From the NCBI GenBank assembly GCA_963625655.1, contig CAVFTS010000013.1, positions 1-44,703 of the forward strand: a stretch of 44,703 nucleotides of DNA, read 5' to 3'. Made by a program: the position numbers and the translations under genes. This document shows positions 32,789 through 40,660 of the stretch, in pieces. The notes beneath the pieces were generated by a model. It had not been told where the DNA came from, did not search any database, and saw nothing but the letters and a program-made list of their open reading frames with translations. How positions within the stretch are numbered: position 1 is the first letter of the stretch; every line of letters starts with the position of its first letter. Source of the DNA: F23-B02 sp963625655 (GTDB lineage Bacteria; Bacillota; Clostridia; Oscillospirales; Oscillospiraceae).

Positions 32789-33328
32789 TTATTTAGCACC
32801 GGTCTTGCCTTCTTTGCGGCGGACAACTTCGTAATCATACTTGATGCCCTTGCCCTTGTAAGGCTCCGGAGGACGCTTACCGCGTACTTCCGCTGCAAAC
32901 TGACCGACCTTCTGCTTGTCAATACCCTTGATGACGATCTGATTGGGAGCGGGTACCTCGATCTGGATGTCCTCGGTTTCGGGGACGATGACCTGATGAG
33001 AGTAGCCGATGTTCATAACCAGGTTCTTACCTTCCTTGGTCGCACGGTAGCCGACGCCGTTGACCTCAAGAGTCTTCTTGAAGCCTTCGGATACGCCGAT
33101 GACCATGTTGTTGACAAGGCTGCGGGTAAGTCCGTGGAGAGAACGGTTCTCCTTTGCGTCATCGGGGCGGGAGACGTGTACCACGCCTTCACTGACCTCG
33201 ACCTTGATGCTGGGTGCTGCGTTCATGGAAAGCTCGCCCTTGGGTCCCTTGACCGTGACGTGCTGTCCGTCGACCTTCACTTCCACTCCTGCGGGAAGGA
33301 CTATGGGTGCTCTACCGATTCTAGACAT
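32789..33328 (-). CDS. 50S ribosomal protein L6
   Basis: This 179-aa L6 has both alpha-beta domains, beginning MSRIGRAPIVLPAGVEVKVDGQHVTVKGPKG and ending PYKGKGIKYDYEVVRRKEGK. It lies near the elongation-factor binding site. Confidence 0.98.
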   Translation of the reverse strand: MSRIGRAPIVLPAGVEVKVDGQHVTVKGPKGELSMNAAPSIKVEVSEGVVHVSRPDDAKENRSLHGLTRSLVNNMVIGVSEGFKKTLEVNGVGYRATKEGKNLVMNIGYSHQVIVPETEDIQIEVPAPNQIVIKGIDKQKVGQFAAEVRGKRPPEPYKGKGIKYDYEVVRRKEGKTGAK

Positions 33329-33343
33329 ATTCGTGCGCCCTCC

Positions 33344-33742
33344 TTACCATACGAATGCCAGGACTTCGCCGCCGACATGGAGAGAACGTGCCTTCTTGTC
33401 GGTCATGACGCCCTTGGAAGTGGATACGATCGCAATACCGAGGCCCTTGAGGACCTTGGGCAGCTCGTCGGAGCCGGCGTATACACGCAGGCCGGGCTTG
33501 CTGACTCTGCGAAGACCCTGAATGGCCTTCTCTTTGCCGGGGAGATACTTGAGGCTGATGCGGATGATGCCCTGAGTGCCGTCGTCGATGATCTGGAAGC
33601 TCTTGATGTAGCCTTCCTCAAGAAGGATCTCTGCGATTGCCTTCTTCATCTTGGAAGCGGGGACGTCCACGGTTTCATGCTTAGCGCTGCCGGCGTTGCG
33701 GATGCGGGTAAGCATATCTGCAATGGGGTCTGTGATCTGCAT
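33344..33742 (-). CDS. 30S ribosomal protein S8
   Basis: This 132-aa S8 binds central 16S rRNA and in E. coli also represses the spc operon. It starts MQITDPIADMLTRIRNAG and ends with a normal STSKGVMTDKKAR. ATG 33742 has AAAGGAG 9 nt upstream. The open frame continues about 60 codons upstream, but those codons lie in the leader. It is the first gene after a separate promoter (34024-34052) and a leader of about 275 nt. Confidence 0.98.
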   Translation of the reverse strand: MQITDPIADMLTRIRNAGSAKHETVDVPASKMKKAIAEILLEEGYIKSFQIIDDGTQGIIRISLKYLPGKEKAIQGLRRVSKPGLRVYAGSDELPKVLKGLGIAIVSTSKGVMTDKKARSLHVGGEVLAFVW

Positions 33743-34017
33743 AATTCTTTCTCCTTTTTTAGAAGTTACCGGGGCTTTGCCCTCGGTTTTGGCGGCGAGG
33801 TTCCGCACTAATACATGATTAGCTGCGGCCTTTCGCCGTCCGCGGACAGCTTTTACGCTGCCCGACCCGACACCGGCTTTCGCACGTTGATCGGACGTGC
33901 GGAGTCCCGGCAGCGAGCCTCGCTTCAAAACCGGAGTTTTGAGGCATATTCAAAAACCGCCGAAGAGATACGCCGGGTTTCGGCGTATCTCAACTTCGTT
34001 TTTCGCAAAATTCGCAT
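33743..34017 (-). promoter_or_regulatory. Structured leader upstream of rpsH
   Basis: No gene lies here. On the minus strand a 10-bp hairpin (33965-33974 with 33982-33991) closes GAGATACGCC/GGCGTATCTC; downstream are UUCGGCGGUUUUUG and a TCAAAAC/GTTTTGA hairpin (33925-33942). The region between them and the rpsH start is GC-rich and looks foldable. It follows an internal promoter and precedes S8, a known feedback regulator in other bacteria. Confidence 0.5.
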
Positions 34018-34023
34018 CATACA

Positions 34024-34052
34024 ATTATACCGCAAATCCCCTTGAAAATCAA
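34024..34052 (-). promoter_or_regulatory. Internal promoter between rpsN and rpsH
   Basis: Minus-strand TTGATT (34047-34052), a 17-nt spacer and a consensus TATAAT (34024-34029), one of the best promoters in the window. Confidence 0.8.
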
Positions 34053-34088
34053 GTGTTTTTTGCGCCATGATGCGCTTTCGCCGCTTCC

Positions 34089-34274
34089 TTACCAGGATGC
34101 CTTGCGGACACCGGGGATCTGTCCCTTGTAAGCCAGCTCACGGAAGCAGATACGGCAGATGCCGTAATCACGCAGGTAAGCGTGGGGACGGCCGCAGAGC
34201 TTGCAGCGATTGTACTTGCGGGTGGAGAACTTAGCAGGAGCCTGCTGCTTGAGGATCATTGATTTCTTAGCCAT
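34089..34274 (-). CDS. 30S ribosomal protein S14, zinc type
   Basis: This 61-aa S14 (type Z) has a zinc finger C24-x2-C27 and C40-x2-C43, and ends with GVRKASW. It lies in the 30S head. It follows rplE after 14 nt. Confidence 0.97.
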   Translation of the reverse strand: MAKKSMILKQQAPAKFSTRKYNRCKLCGRPHAYLRDYGICRICFRELAYKGQIPGVRKASW

Positions 34275-34288
34275 TTTCCGGTTCCTCC

Positions 34289-34828
34289 TTAGTTCATAAA
34301 GGGTGCGCCCATGAGCTTGAGCAGCTCACGCGCTTCCTCGTCGGTCTGTGCGGTGGTGGTGATTGCTATGTTCATACCGCGCAGCTTCTCAATCTTATCG
34401 TAGTCGATTTCGGGGAAGATGATCTGTTCCTTGAGTCCCATGCTGTAGTTGCCTCTGCCGTCGAATGCGTCGGCGGAAATGCCTCTGAAGTCACGGACAC
34501 GGGGAAGTGCGATGTTGAACAGACGGTCGAGGAACTCCCACATGCGGTCCTGACGAAGGGTGACCTTGACGCCGACGTGCATGCCTTCACGGAGCTTGAA
34601 GTTTGCAACGGACTTTCTTGCTACGGTTGCAACTGCGTGCTGACCGGTGATCGCAGAGATCTCCTTGATAACGTTATCAAGAGCCTTTGCGTTGTCCTTG
34701 CAGTCGCCGCAGCCGACGGATACTACGATCTTGTCGATTTTGGGGATCTGCATAACGGACTTGTACTGGAACTTCTCCATCAGAGCAGGAGCAACTTCCT
34801 CAACGTACTTTTTCTTCATTCTTGTCAT
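34289..34828 (-). CDS. 50S ribosomal protein L5
   Basis: This 179-aa L5 binds 5S rRNA; diagnostic segments are NFKLREGMHVGVKVTLR and LPRVRDFRGIS. The start ATG 34828 has AAGGAG 10 nt upstream; an internal Met four codons in is less well placed. It follows rplX. Confidence 0.97.
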   Translation of the reverse strand: MTRMKKKYVEEVAPALMEKFQYKSVMQIPKIDKIVVSVGCGDCKDNAKALDNVIKEISAITGQHAVATVARKSVANFKLREGMHVGVKVTLRQDRMWEFLDRLFNIALPRVRDFRGISADAFDGRGNYSMGLKEQIIFPEIDYDKIEKLRGMNIAITTTAQTDEEARELLKLMGAPFMN

Positions 34829-34846
34829 AGTAAGTTATCTCCTTTC

Positions 34847-35152
34847 TCAGATTTCTTCGCCGCACTTACGGCAAATGCGGAGCTTCTTGTCTGCAACGTA
34901 CTTGTAGCCCACACGACGGCCTGCGCCGCACTTGGGGCAAACGAGCTGAACCTTGCTGACATAGATCGGGGTCTCGACCTTGATGATGCCGCCATCCTGA
35001 CCCTGCTTCTTTGCCTTCTGGTGCTTGGTTGCGACGTTGACGCCCTCAACGATGACCTTACCGTTCTTGGGGTCTGCGGAAATGACCTTTCCGATCTTGC
35101 CCTTGTCCTTGCCGGACAGGACTATAACTTTATCGTCTTTTTTGATTTTCAT
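34847..35152 (-). CDS. 50S ribosomal protein L24
   Basis: This 101-aa L24 has the KOW motif (DKVIVLSGKDKGKIGKV) at residues 7-23, and a C-terminal Cys set (VCPKCGAGRRVGYK, RICRKCGEEI) fitting zinc binding. It starts 23S rRNA assembly. Confidence 0.97.
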   Translation of the reverse strand: MKIKKDDKVIVLSGKDKGKIGKVISADPKNGKVIVEGVNVATKHQKAKKQGQDGGIIKVETPIYVSKVQLVCPKCGAGRRVGYKYVADKKLRICRKCGEEI

Positions 35153-35167
35153 TCTTCGTACCCTCCA

Positions 35168-35539
35168 TTAAATCACTTCGGGAGCCAAAGACAGGATCTT
35201 CATGTAATCCTTGTCACGAAGCTCACGGGCGACGGGTCCAAAGATACGGGTGCCGCGGGGGTTCTTGTCGGTACCGTTTATGAGAACCGCTGCGTTCTCG
35301 TCGAAGCGGACGTAGGTGCCGTCCGCGCGGCGAACGGGCTTTGCGGTACGAACGACGACTGCCTTGACGACGTCGCCCTTCTTGACGGAACCGCCGGGAG
35401 CCGCCTTGCGGACGGATGCCACGACTACGTCACCGATGCTCGCATATCTGCGCTTGGAACCGCCCAGAACACGGATGCACTTGATTTCCTTGGCGCCGGT
35501 ATTGTCGGCAACCTTCAGATAACTTTCCTGCTGTATCAT
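35168..35539 (-). CDS. 50S ribosomal protein L14
   Basis: This 123-aa L14 has MIQQESYLKVADNTGAKEIKCIRVLGGSKRRYASIGD and the VVRTAKPVRRADGTYVRFDENAAV segment. It lies at the subunit interface. It is 12 nt from rpsQ. Confidence 0.98.
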   Translation of the reverse strand: MIQQESYLKVADNTGAKEIKCIRVLGGSKRRYASIGDVVVASVRKAAPGGSVKKGDVVKAVVVRTAKPVRRADGTYVRFDENAAVLINGTDKNPRGTRIFGPVARELRDKDYMKILSLAPEVI

Positions 35540-35551
35540 TATGCTGCCTCC

Positions 35552-35812
35552 TTACTTAGCCTTTTCTACGATCTCGACAACACGCCATCTCTTGTCCTTG
35601 GACAGGGGGCGGGTCTCCATCACGCGAACGATATCGCCGATGCCACACTCGTTGTTCTCGTCATGTGCCTTCAGGCGGTAGGTCCGGCCGATGATCTTCT
35701 TATAAGTCTTGTGTGCTACGCGATCCTCGACAATGACAACAACGGTCTTGTCCATCTTGTCGGATACGACCTTGCCAACACGGGTCTTACGGGAAGTTAC
35801 TCTTTCATTCAT
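35552..35812 (-). CDS. 30S ribosomal protein S17
   Basis: This 86-aa OB-fold S17 has KTRVGKVVSDKMDKTVVVIVEDRV and GDIVRVMETRPLSKDKRWRVVEIVEKAK, typical of the family. GGAGG lies 9 nt before the ATG. Confidence 0.98.
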   Translation of the reverse strand: MNERVTSRKTRVGKVVSDKMDKTVVVIVEDRVAHKTYKKIIGRTYRLKAHDENNECGIGDIVRVMETRPLSKDKRWRVVEIVEKAK

Positions 35813-35826
35813 TCTACCTTACCTCC

Positions 35827-36021
35827 TCACTGCTCGAGCTCTTTTTCACGGATGACTGTCTTGACTCGGGCAATGTCACGACGGACAGCGGAAATCTTCA
35901 CGGGGTTGTCAAGATGATTGGTGGCATGCTGCATACGAAGCATGAACAGATCCTTTTTGAGCTCCGCAAGCTTGGTCTCAAGCTCTGCTACGGACATAAC
36001 TTTCAATTCTTTTGCCTTCAT
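35827..36021 (-). CDS. 50S ribosomal protein L29
   Basis: This 64-aa L29 is mostly alpha-helical (MKAKELKVMSVAELETKLAELKKDLFMLRMQHA). The start ATG 36019-36021 lies 1 nt after the rplP stop codon, with GGTGGTG inside the end of rplP about 9 nt upstream, so it is translationally coupled. An upstream GTG in the same frame was rejected as lacking its own site. Confidence 0.95.
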   Translation of the reverse strand: MKAKELKVMSVAELETKLAELKKDLFMLRMQHATNHLDNPVKISAVRRDIARVKTVIREKELEQ

Positions 36022-36022
36022 C

Positions 36023-36454
36023 TTATTCACCACCGTTCTCGGACTCGGCGCCCTTCTTGACTATCTTAGTCTTGCAGGGCAGCTTGTGGCTGGCAAGGCG
36101 GAGAGCCTCACGGGCGGTCTCTTCGGGAACGCCTGCGATCTCAAACAGCACTCTGCCGGGCTTAACGACTGCAACCCAGTATTCGGGAGAGCCTTTACCG
36201 GAACCCATACGGGTCTCGGCGGGCTTTGCCGTTACGGGCTTGTCGGGGAATATCTTGATCCAGACCTGGCCGCCTCTCTTGGTATAGCGGGTCATCGCTA
36301 TACGGGCTGCCTCGATCTGATTGCTGGTGATCCAGCTCGGCTCGGTCGCCATAAGACCGAAATCGCCGTATGCTACAAAGTTGCCGCGCTGTGCTTTGCC
36401 CTTCATGCGGCCACGGTGCACTCTGCGGTACTTTACTCTCTTAGGCATTAACAT
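36023..36454 (-). CDS. 50S ribosomal protein L16
   Basis: This 143-aa L16 begins MLMPKRVKYRRVHRGRMKG and ends with the usual GVPEETAREALRLASHKLPCKTK. It helps tRNA accommodation at the A site. Its ATG overlaps the rpsC stop codon as TAATG. rpsC ends in GGAGG, so coupling is likely. Confidence 0.97.
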   Translation of the reverse strand: MLMPKRVKYRRVHRGRMKGKAQRGNFVAYGDFGLMATEPSWITSNQIEAARIAMTRYTKRGGQVWIKIFPDKPVTAKPAETRMGSGKGSPEYWVAVVKPGRVLFEIAGVPEETAREALRLASHKLPCKTKIVKKGAESENGGE

Positions 36455-37299
36455 TAGTTGTTGCCTCCTTCCTTTGCGGGAGCGGAGGGACGGGGTCCCC
36501 TGTTATATCCGCCCTGGCCTGCGGGACGCTGGCCGTATCCGCCCTGACGACGGTCGCCGCCCTGACGGCGGTCGCCACCCTGACGGCGGTCACCTCTGCG
36601 GTCGTCACGACGACGGCGCTCGCCCTGCGGCTTGTTCATATCCATCACACGGGGAGTGGTACGGAGAGTCTGGGAAAGAACCTCGCCCTTGTAGATCCAA
36701 ACCTTGACACCGATGCGGCCGTAGGTGGTCGCTGCCTCGGCGAAGCCGTACTCGATGTCGGCACGGATGGTCTGGAGGGGGATGGTTCCGTCGTGGTAGC
36801 ATTCGCTGCCTGCGATCTCACGTCCGCCGAGGCGGCCGGAGCACATGATCTTAATGCCCTTTGCGCCCATACGCATTGCACGTCCCATTGCGTTCTTCAT
36901 TGCGCGGCGGTGAGAAATACGCTTCTCAAGCTGCTGTGCGATGTTTTCCGCCACGAGCTGTGCATTGATGTCGGGGGTGCGAACCTCAACGATGGAGATT
37001 GCAACGGGCTTGCCGATGAGCTTCTCGACTTCCTGACGGAGACGCTCGATCTCTGCGCCGCCCTTGCCGATGACCACGCCGGGTCTGGAGCAGTGGATAT
37101 AGATGCGAACCTTTGCGGAGTCACGCTCTATCTCGATGGTGGGAACACCGGCGGAATAGAGGGTCTTCTTGAGGTAATTGCGGATTTTGTAGTCTTCAAC
37201 GATAAGATCGCCGACCTTGTCTGCACGGGCGTACCAGCGGGAATCCCAGTCCTTAATTACGCCGACACGCATTCCATGAGGATTAACTTTCTGTCCCAT
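36454..37299 (-). CDS. 30S ribosomal protein S3 with a repeat-bearing C-terminal extension
   Basis: This S3 has the type II KH domain (VIGKGGAEIERLRQEVEKL) and the mRNA-entry helicase surface. At 281 aa it is about 60 residues longer than a typical bacterial S3 (about 220). The extra tail is Arg/Gly/Gln-rich: three 18-bp repeats at 36543-36596 encode QGGDRR-type units, then GGYNRGPRPSAPAKEGG. Such tails are probably flexible RNA-binding arms. The ATG 37299 follows rplV by 17 nt. Confidence 0.97.
   Translation of the reverse strand: MGQKVNPHGMRVGVIKDWDSRWYARADKVGDLIVEDYKIRNYLKKTLYSAGVPTIEIERDSAKVRIYIHCSRPGVVIGKGGAEIERLRQEVEKLIGKPVAISIVEVRTPDINAQLVAENIAQQLEKRISHRRAMKNAMGRAMRMGAKGIKIMCSGRLGGREIAGSECYHDGTIPLQTIRADIEYGFAEAATTYGRIGVKVWIYKGEVLSQTLRTTPRVMDMNKPQGERRRRDDRRGDRRQGGDRRQGGDRRQGGYGQRPAGQGGYNRGPRPSAPAKEGGNN
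36543..36596 (-). repeat. Three 18-bp tandem repeats in rpsC
   Basis: Near-identical 18-nt units begin at 36543, 36561 and 36579, each in frame and encoding a Gly-Gly-Asp-Arg-Arg-Gln type hexapeptide in the S3 tail. In-frame units can vary by slippage without breaking the gene. Confidence 0.85.
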
Positions 37300-37316
37300 T
37301 TATTCTGCCTCCTCCC

Positions 37317-37664
37317 TTATTCTTTCTCAGCCACACAAAGAGTGATGTGGCTGGTGCGCTTGTTGATGCGGTACATACGACCCTGAGCTCTGGGTCTGCC
37401 CCTCTTGAGGATGGGGCCGCCGGTTGCGTAAACCTGAGCGATGTAGAGCTTTTCGGGATCCATCTCAAAGTTGTTCTCCGCATTTGCGCAGGCACTCTTG
37501 AGAAGCTTTACCATATACTCGCAGCCGGTCTTGGGAGTATGCTCCATAAGTGCCATTGCGACGTCGGTATCCTTGCCTCTAATCATATCGCAGATGATCT
37601 GAACCTTGCGGGGAGATATACGAGCGAACTTGACTTCCGCTCTTGCCATTTTCTTTTCGTCCAT
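37317..37664 (-). CDS. 50S ribosomal protein L22
   Basis: This 115-aa L22 lines the exit tunnel (EVKFARISPRKVQIICDMIRGKD), with the tunnel-hairpin segment near GRPRAQGRMYRI. Start ATG 37664 gives MDEKKMARAEV and has GGAGG 9 nt upstream, favoured over the Met five codons later. Confidence 0.97.
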   Translation of the reverse strand: MDEKKMARAEVKFARISPRKVQIICDMIRGKDTDVAMALMEHTPKTGCEYMVKLLKSACANAENNFEMDPEKLYIAQVYATGGPILKRGRPRAQGRMYRINKRTSHITLCVAEKE

Positions 37665-37678
37665 GTGTTATCTCCTCC

Positions 37679-37951
37679 TTACTTGCCGGTCTTGCTGCCT
37701 GCATGACCACGGAAGGTTCTGGTGGGAGCAAACTCGCCGAGCTTGTGTCCGACCATGTCCTCGGTGACGTACACGGGAACGTGACGGCGGCCGTCGTGGA
37801 CTGCGATGGTGTGTCCTACAAAGGACGGGAAGATAGTAGTGGCACGGCTCCAGGTCTTGAGAACCTTCTTCTCGCCCTTCTTATTCATTTCGTCGATTCT
37901 CTTCAGGAGCTCGGGAGCTGCGAAGGGTCCTTTTTTAATGCTTCTGCTCAT
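37679..37951 (-). CDS. 30S ribosomal protein S19
   Basis: This 90-aa S19 reads MSRSIKKGPFAAPELLKRI and ends with GEFAPTRTFRGHAGSKTGK. It lies in the 30S head near the decoding region. Confidence 0.98.
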   Translation of the reverse strand: MSRSIKKGPFAAPELLKRIDEMNKKGEKKVLKTWSRATTIFPSFVGHTIAVHDGRRHVPVYVTEDMVGHKLGEFAPTRTFRGHAGSKTGK

Positions 37952-37967
37952 TTACTTCTTTCCCTCC

Positions 37968-38804
37968 TTACTTAGCGTTGCGGCGCTTGACTATGAACTT
38001 ATCGGTGCGGTTCTTAGTCTTGCGGGTCTTGTATCCAAGTGCGGGCTTGCCCCAGGGAGTTACAGGGCCGGGACGTCCGACGGGGGACTTGCCTTCGCCG
38101 CCGCCGTGGGGGTGGTCACAGGGGTTCATGACGGAGCCGCGGACGGTGGGACGGACGCCCATGTGACGCTTGCGGCCTGCCTTACCGATGGAAATGTTGG
38201 AGTGATCGACATTGCCGACCTGACCGATGGTCGCCATGCAGTCCATGCGAACCTTGCGGTACTCGCCGGAGGGCAGACGGACGGTCGCCATGCCGTTCTC
38301 CTTCGCCATCAGCTGTGCTGCGACGCCTGCGGAACGAACGAGCTGTGCGCCCTTGCCGGGGTAAAGCTCGATGTTGTGGATAACGGTACCTACGGGAATG
38401 TTTGCCAGAGGCAGAGCATTGCCGGGCTTGATGTCGGAAGCTGCGCCTGCGACTACCTTGTCGCCGGTCTTGAGTCCGACGGGAGCCAGGATGTAGCGAC
38501 GCTCGCCGTCAGCGTACTCGACAAGTGCGATGAATGCGCTGCGGTTGGGGTCGTACTCAAGGCGGAGAACCTCGCCCTCGACATCCTGCTTGTTGCGCTT
38601 GAAGTCGATGACACGGTACTTCTGACGGTTGCCGCCGCCCTTATGGCGAACGGTGATGCGGCCGTAGCTGTTGCGGCCGGAATTCTTTTTGAGGACCTCG
38701 ACCAGCTTCTTCTCGGGCCTTGCGTGCTTATCGACACCGTCAAAGCCGGAAACGGTCATCTGCCTGCGGGCAGGAGTGGTAGGTCTGTAAGTTTTAATAG
38801 ACAT
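37968..38804 (-). CDS. 50S ribosomal protein L2
   Basis: This 278-aa L2 has an OB domain, an SH3-like domain and GVRPTVRGSVMNPCDHPHGGGEGKSPVGRPGP, the conserved loop near the peptidyl transferase centre. Typical length is 275-278 aa. Confidence 0.98.
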   Translation of the reverse strand: MSIKTYRPTTPARRQMTVSGFDGVDKHARPEKKLVEVLKKNSGRNSYGRITVRHKGGGNRQKYRVIDFKRNKQDVEGEVLRLEYDPNRSAFIALVEYADGERRYILAPVGLKTGDKVVAGAASDIKPGNALPLANIPVGTVIHNIELYPGKGAQLVRSAGVAAQLMAKENGMATVRLPSGEYRKVRMDCMATIGQVGNVDHSNISIGKAGRKRHMGVRPTVRGSVMNPCDHPHGGGEGKSPVGRPGPVTPWGKPALGYKTRKTKNRTDKFIVKRRNAK

Positions 38805-38820
38805 TCTCTTTTACCTCCCC

Positions 38821-39117
38821 TTATGCCATGCCTTCAAAAAGCTCGATGTTCTTGGAATCCTCACTGAGCTTTACGACGGCTTTCTTCCAAGAGGCGGTCT
38901 TGCCTGCGGGGTATGCGCCCTGGCGCTTTGCCTTGCCGCGGACATGGCTGGTGGTGACCTTGATGACGGTTACGTCAAAGATCTCCTCAACGGCCTTCTT
39001 GATTTCTATCTTGTTTGCGTCCTTCGCAACCTCAAAAGCGTACTTCTTGATGTCCAGGTCTTCCATGGACTGCTCGGTGATGATGGGGCGAATGACTATA
39101 TCATAAGCGGTTCTCAT
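38821..39117 (-). CDS. 50S ribosomal protein L23
   Basis: This 98-aa L23 (TAYDIVIRPIITEQSMEDLDIKKYAFEVAKDANK) binds signal recognition particle and trigger factor at the tunnel exit. Its ATG overlaps the rplD stop codon by 1 nt (TGATG), so it is coupled to rplD. Confidence 0.97.
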   Translation of the reverse strand: MRTAYDIVIRPIITEQSMEDLDIKKYAFEVAKDANKIEIKKAVEEIFDVTVIKVTTSHVRGKAKRQGAYPAGKTASWKKAVVKLSEDSKNIELFEGMA

Positions 39118-39740
39118 CAGGCGTACACCTCCTCGATCTTTGCAAGCGCTGCCTTATCGACAACGATCTTGCGGTTGTTGAGAATCATATAGGGGCTGAG
39201 GATCGTTGCGATGGTGGTGCTGATGCCTGCGATGTTGCGGGCGGACTTCACTACCTTCTCGTCAACGCTCTCGGTGACGACAAGTGCCTTGCCGGTTACG
39301 CCCAGCTTGTCAAGGAAGCCCTTGAAAGCCTTGGTCTTGATCTCTTCGACCTTCAGACCGTCGATGACGATGATCTCGTCCTCGGCTGCCTTTGCGGAGA
39401 GAGCGCTCTTCATTGCAAGGCGCTTCACCTTCTTGTTGAGGGTGTAGCTGTAATCACGGGGCTTGGGAGCGAACGCTACGCCGCCGTGAGTCCACACGGG
39501 AGAACCCTTGTAGCCCGCACGGGCACGGCCGGTACCCTTCTGACGCCACGGCTTTGCGGTGGTGTAGGAAACCTCACCCTTGGTGAGTGCGCTCTGGGTG
39601 CCCTGACGGCAGTTTGCCAGATGATTCTTGACGGAATCGTGAAGGACAGACTTGTTCGGCTCAATACCGAAAACGGCTGCGGAGAGCTCGATCTCGCCGA
39701 CCTTTTCGCCTGCCATATTGTAAACGTTAGCTTTAGGCAT
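39117..39740 (-). CDS. 50S ribosomal protein L4
   Basis: This 207-aa L4 has the arginine-rich exit-tunnel loop (KPWRQKGTGRARAGYKGSPVW), at 60-80. In other bacteria L4 is the feedback repressor of its operon, which makes the structured leaders upstream of rplC and rpsJ of interest. It follows rplC by 19 nt. Confidence 0.97.
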   Translation of the reverse strand: MPKANVYNMAGEKVGEIELSAAVFGIEPNKSVLHDSVKNHLANCRQGTQSALTKGEVSYTTAKPWRQKGTGRARAGYKGSPVWTHGGVAFAPKPRDYSYTLNKKVKRLAMKSALSAKAAEDEIIVIDGLKVEEIKTKAFKGFLDKLGVTGKALVVTESVDEKVVKSARNIAGISTTIATILSPYMILNNRKIVVDKAALAKIEEVYA

Positions 39741-39759
39741 TTAAGATACTCTCCTTTCC

Positions 39760-40488
39760 TTACTTGTTCCTTGCGGAAGCCTTCTGCGGATTGACACGTG
39801 CAGATGCCTTCTGCGGGTTGAGGCTGATGCCTGCGCCCTCGCCCTTCTTGACGGGTGCCTTCTTTGCGGTGCTCTTGATGTAAACAAGACCGCCCTTGGG
39901 GCCGGGGACTGCGCCTCTTATAACGAGCATGTTCAGTTCGGGATCGACCTTGACGACGTCAAGATTCTCGACGGTGACCTGCTCAACGCCCATGTGACCT
40001 GCGCCGATCTTGCCCTTGAAGATGCGGCTGGGATCGGTGCTGGAGCCCATGGAGCCCGCATGACGGTGGACAGGACCGCCGCCGTGGCTCATCGGGGTGC
40101 GCTGTGCGCCGTGGCGCTTTATAACGCCTGCGTAGCCGTGGCCCTTGCTGATGCCGGTGACGTCGACCTTCTCGCCTTCTGCGAAAACGTCCGCCTTGAG
40201 CACGTCGCCGACGTTCATCTCGGCTGCGTTCTCAAGCTTGAACTCCTTGAGGTGCTTCATCATGCCTACTCCCGCCTTCTTCAGGTGACCTGCTTCGGGC
40301 TTGGAGAGCTTCTTTTCGGCTACCTCTTCGTAACCGAGCTGGACAGCGTTGTAGCCTTCCTTCTCGACGGTCTTCTTCTGAGTCACGGTGCAGGGACCGG
40401 CCTCGATGACCGTTACGGGAATGACCTTGCCCATCTCGTCGAAGATCTGCGTCATGCCGACCTTCTTGCCGATAATGGCTTTCTTCAT
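39760..40488 (-). CDS. 50S ribosomal protein L3 with a repeat tail
   Basis: This 242-aa L3 has MKKAIIGKKVGMTQIFDEMGKVIPVTVIEAG and the HRHAGSMGSSTDPSRIFKG loop near the peptidyl transferase centre. It is about 30 aa longer than usual (about 210). The tail is basic and carries two copies of NPQKASAR. ATG 40488 has GGAGG 7 nt upstream. Confidence 0.97.
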   Translation of the reverse strand: MKKAIIGKKVGMTQIFDEMGKVIPVTVIEAGPCTVTQKKTVEKEGYNAVQLGYEEVAEKKLSKPEAGHLKKAGVGMMKHLKEFKLENAAEMNVGDVLKADVFAEGEKVDVTGISKGHGYAGVIKRHGAQRTPMSHGGGPVHRHAGSMGSSTDPSRIFKGKIGAGHMGVEQVTVENLDVVKVDPELNMLVIRGAVPGPKGGLVYIKSTAKKAPVKKGEGAGISLNPQKASARVNPQKASARNK

Positions 40489-40660
40489 TATTTTTTCCTC
40501 CTTCGGTTATTGGTTACCTCGCTTGACTCGCCGAAGCGGTCAGAGGCTGGCAACTTAACCCGTCCGTATTCGCAAGCTACGGACAATGGGTCGTTCATAA
40601 ATTGATTTGGGTCGCTGCGTTTTATTTAATAAGGTATACGCCTTACCTTTTCTGCGGGGA
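40489..40660 (-). promoter_or_regulatory. Structured leader between rpsJ and rplC
   Basis: This 172-nt gap holds no gene. On the minus strand a hairpin with ACCC/GGGT and GTCCGTA/TACGGAC arms (40558-40568 with 40578-40591, AAT bulge) is followed by CUUCGG...CCGAAG (40531-40536 with 40501-40506). The second arm directly abuts the rplC Shine-Dalgarno GGAGG and could mask it. It is a candidate ribosomal protein (for example L4 or L3) feedback element. Confidence 0.5.

Noticed and set aside
30358..32796. An 812-residue plus-strand frame across secY to rplR
   Set aside because: It is antisense to five conserved ribosomal-operon genes and has no family similarity that I can see.
36022..36033. A GTG start for rpmC 12 nt upstream of the chosen ATG
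   Set aside because: It lies inside rplP without its own spacing; ATG 36021 gives the usual L29 N terminus.
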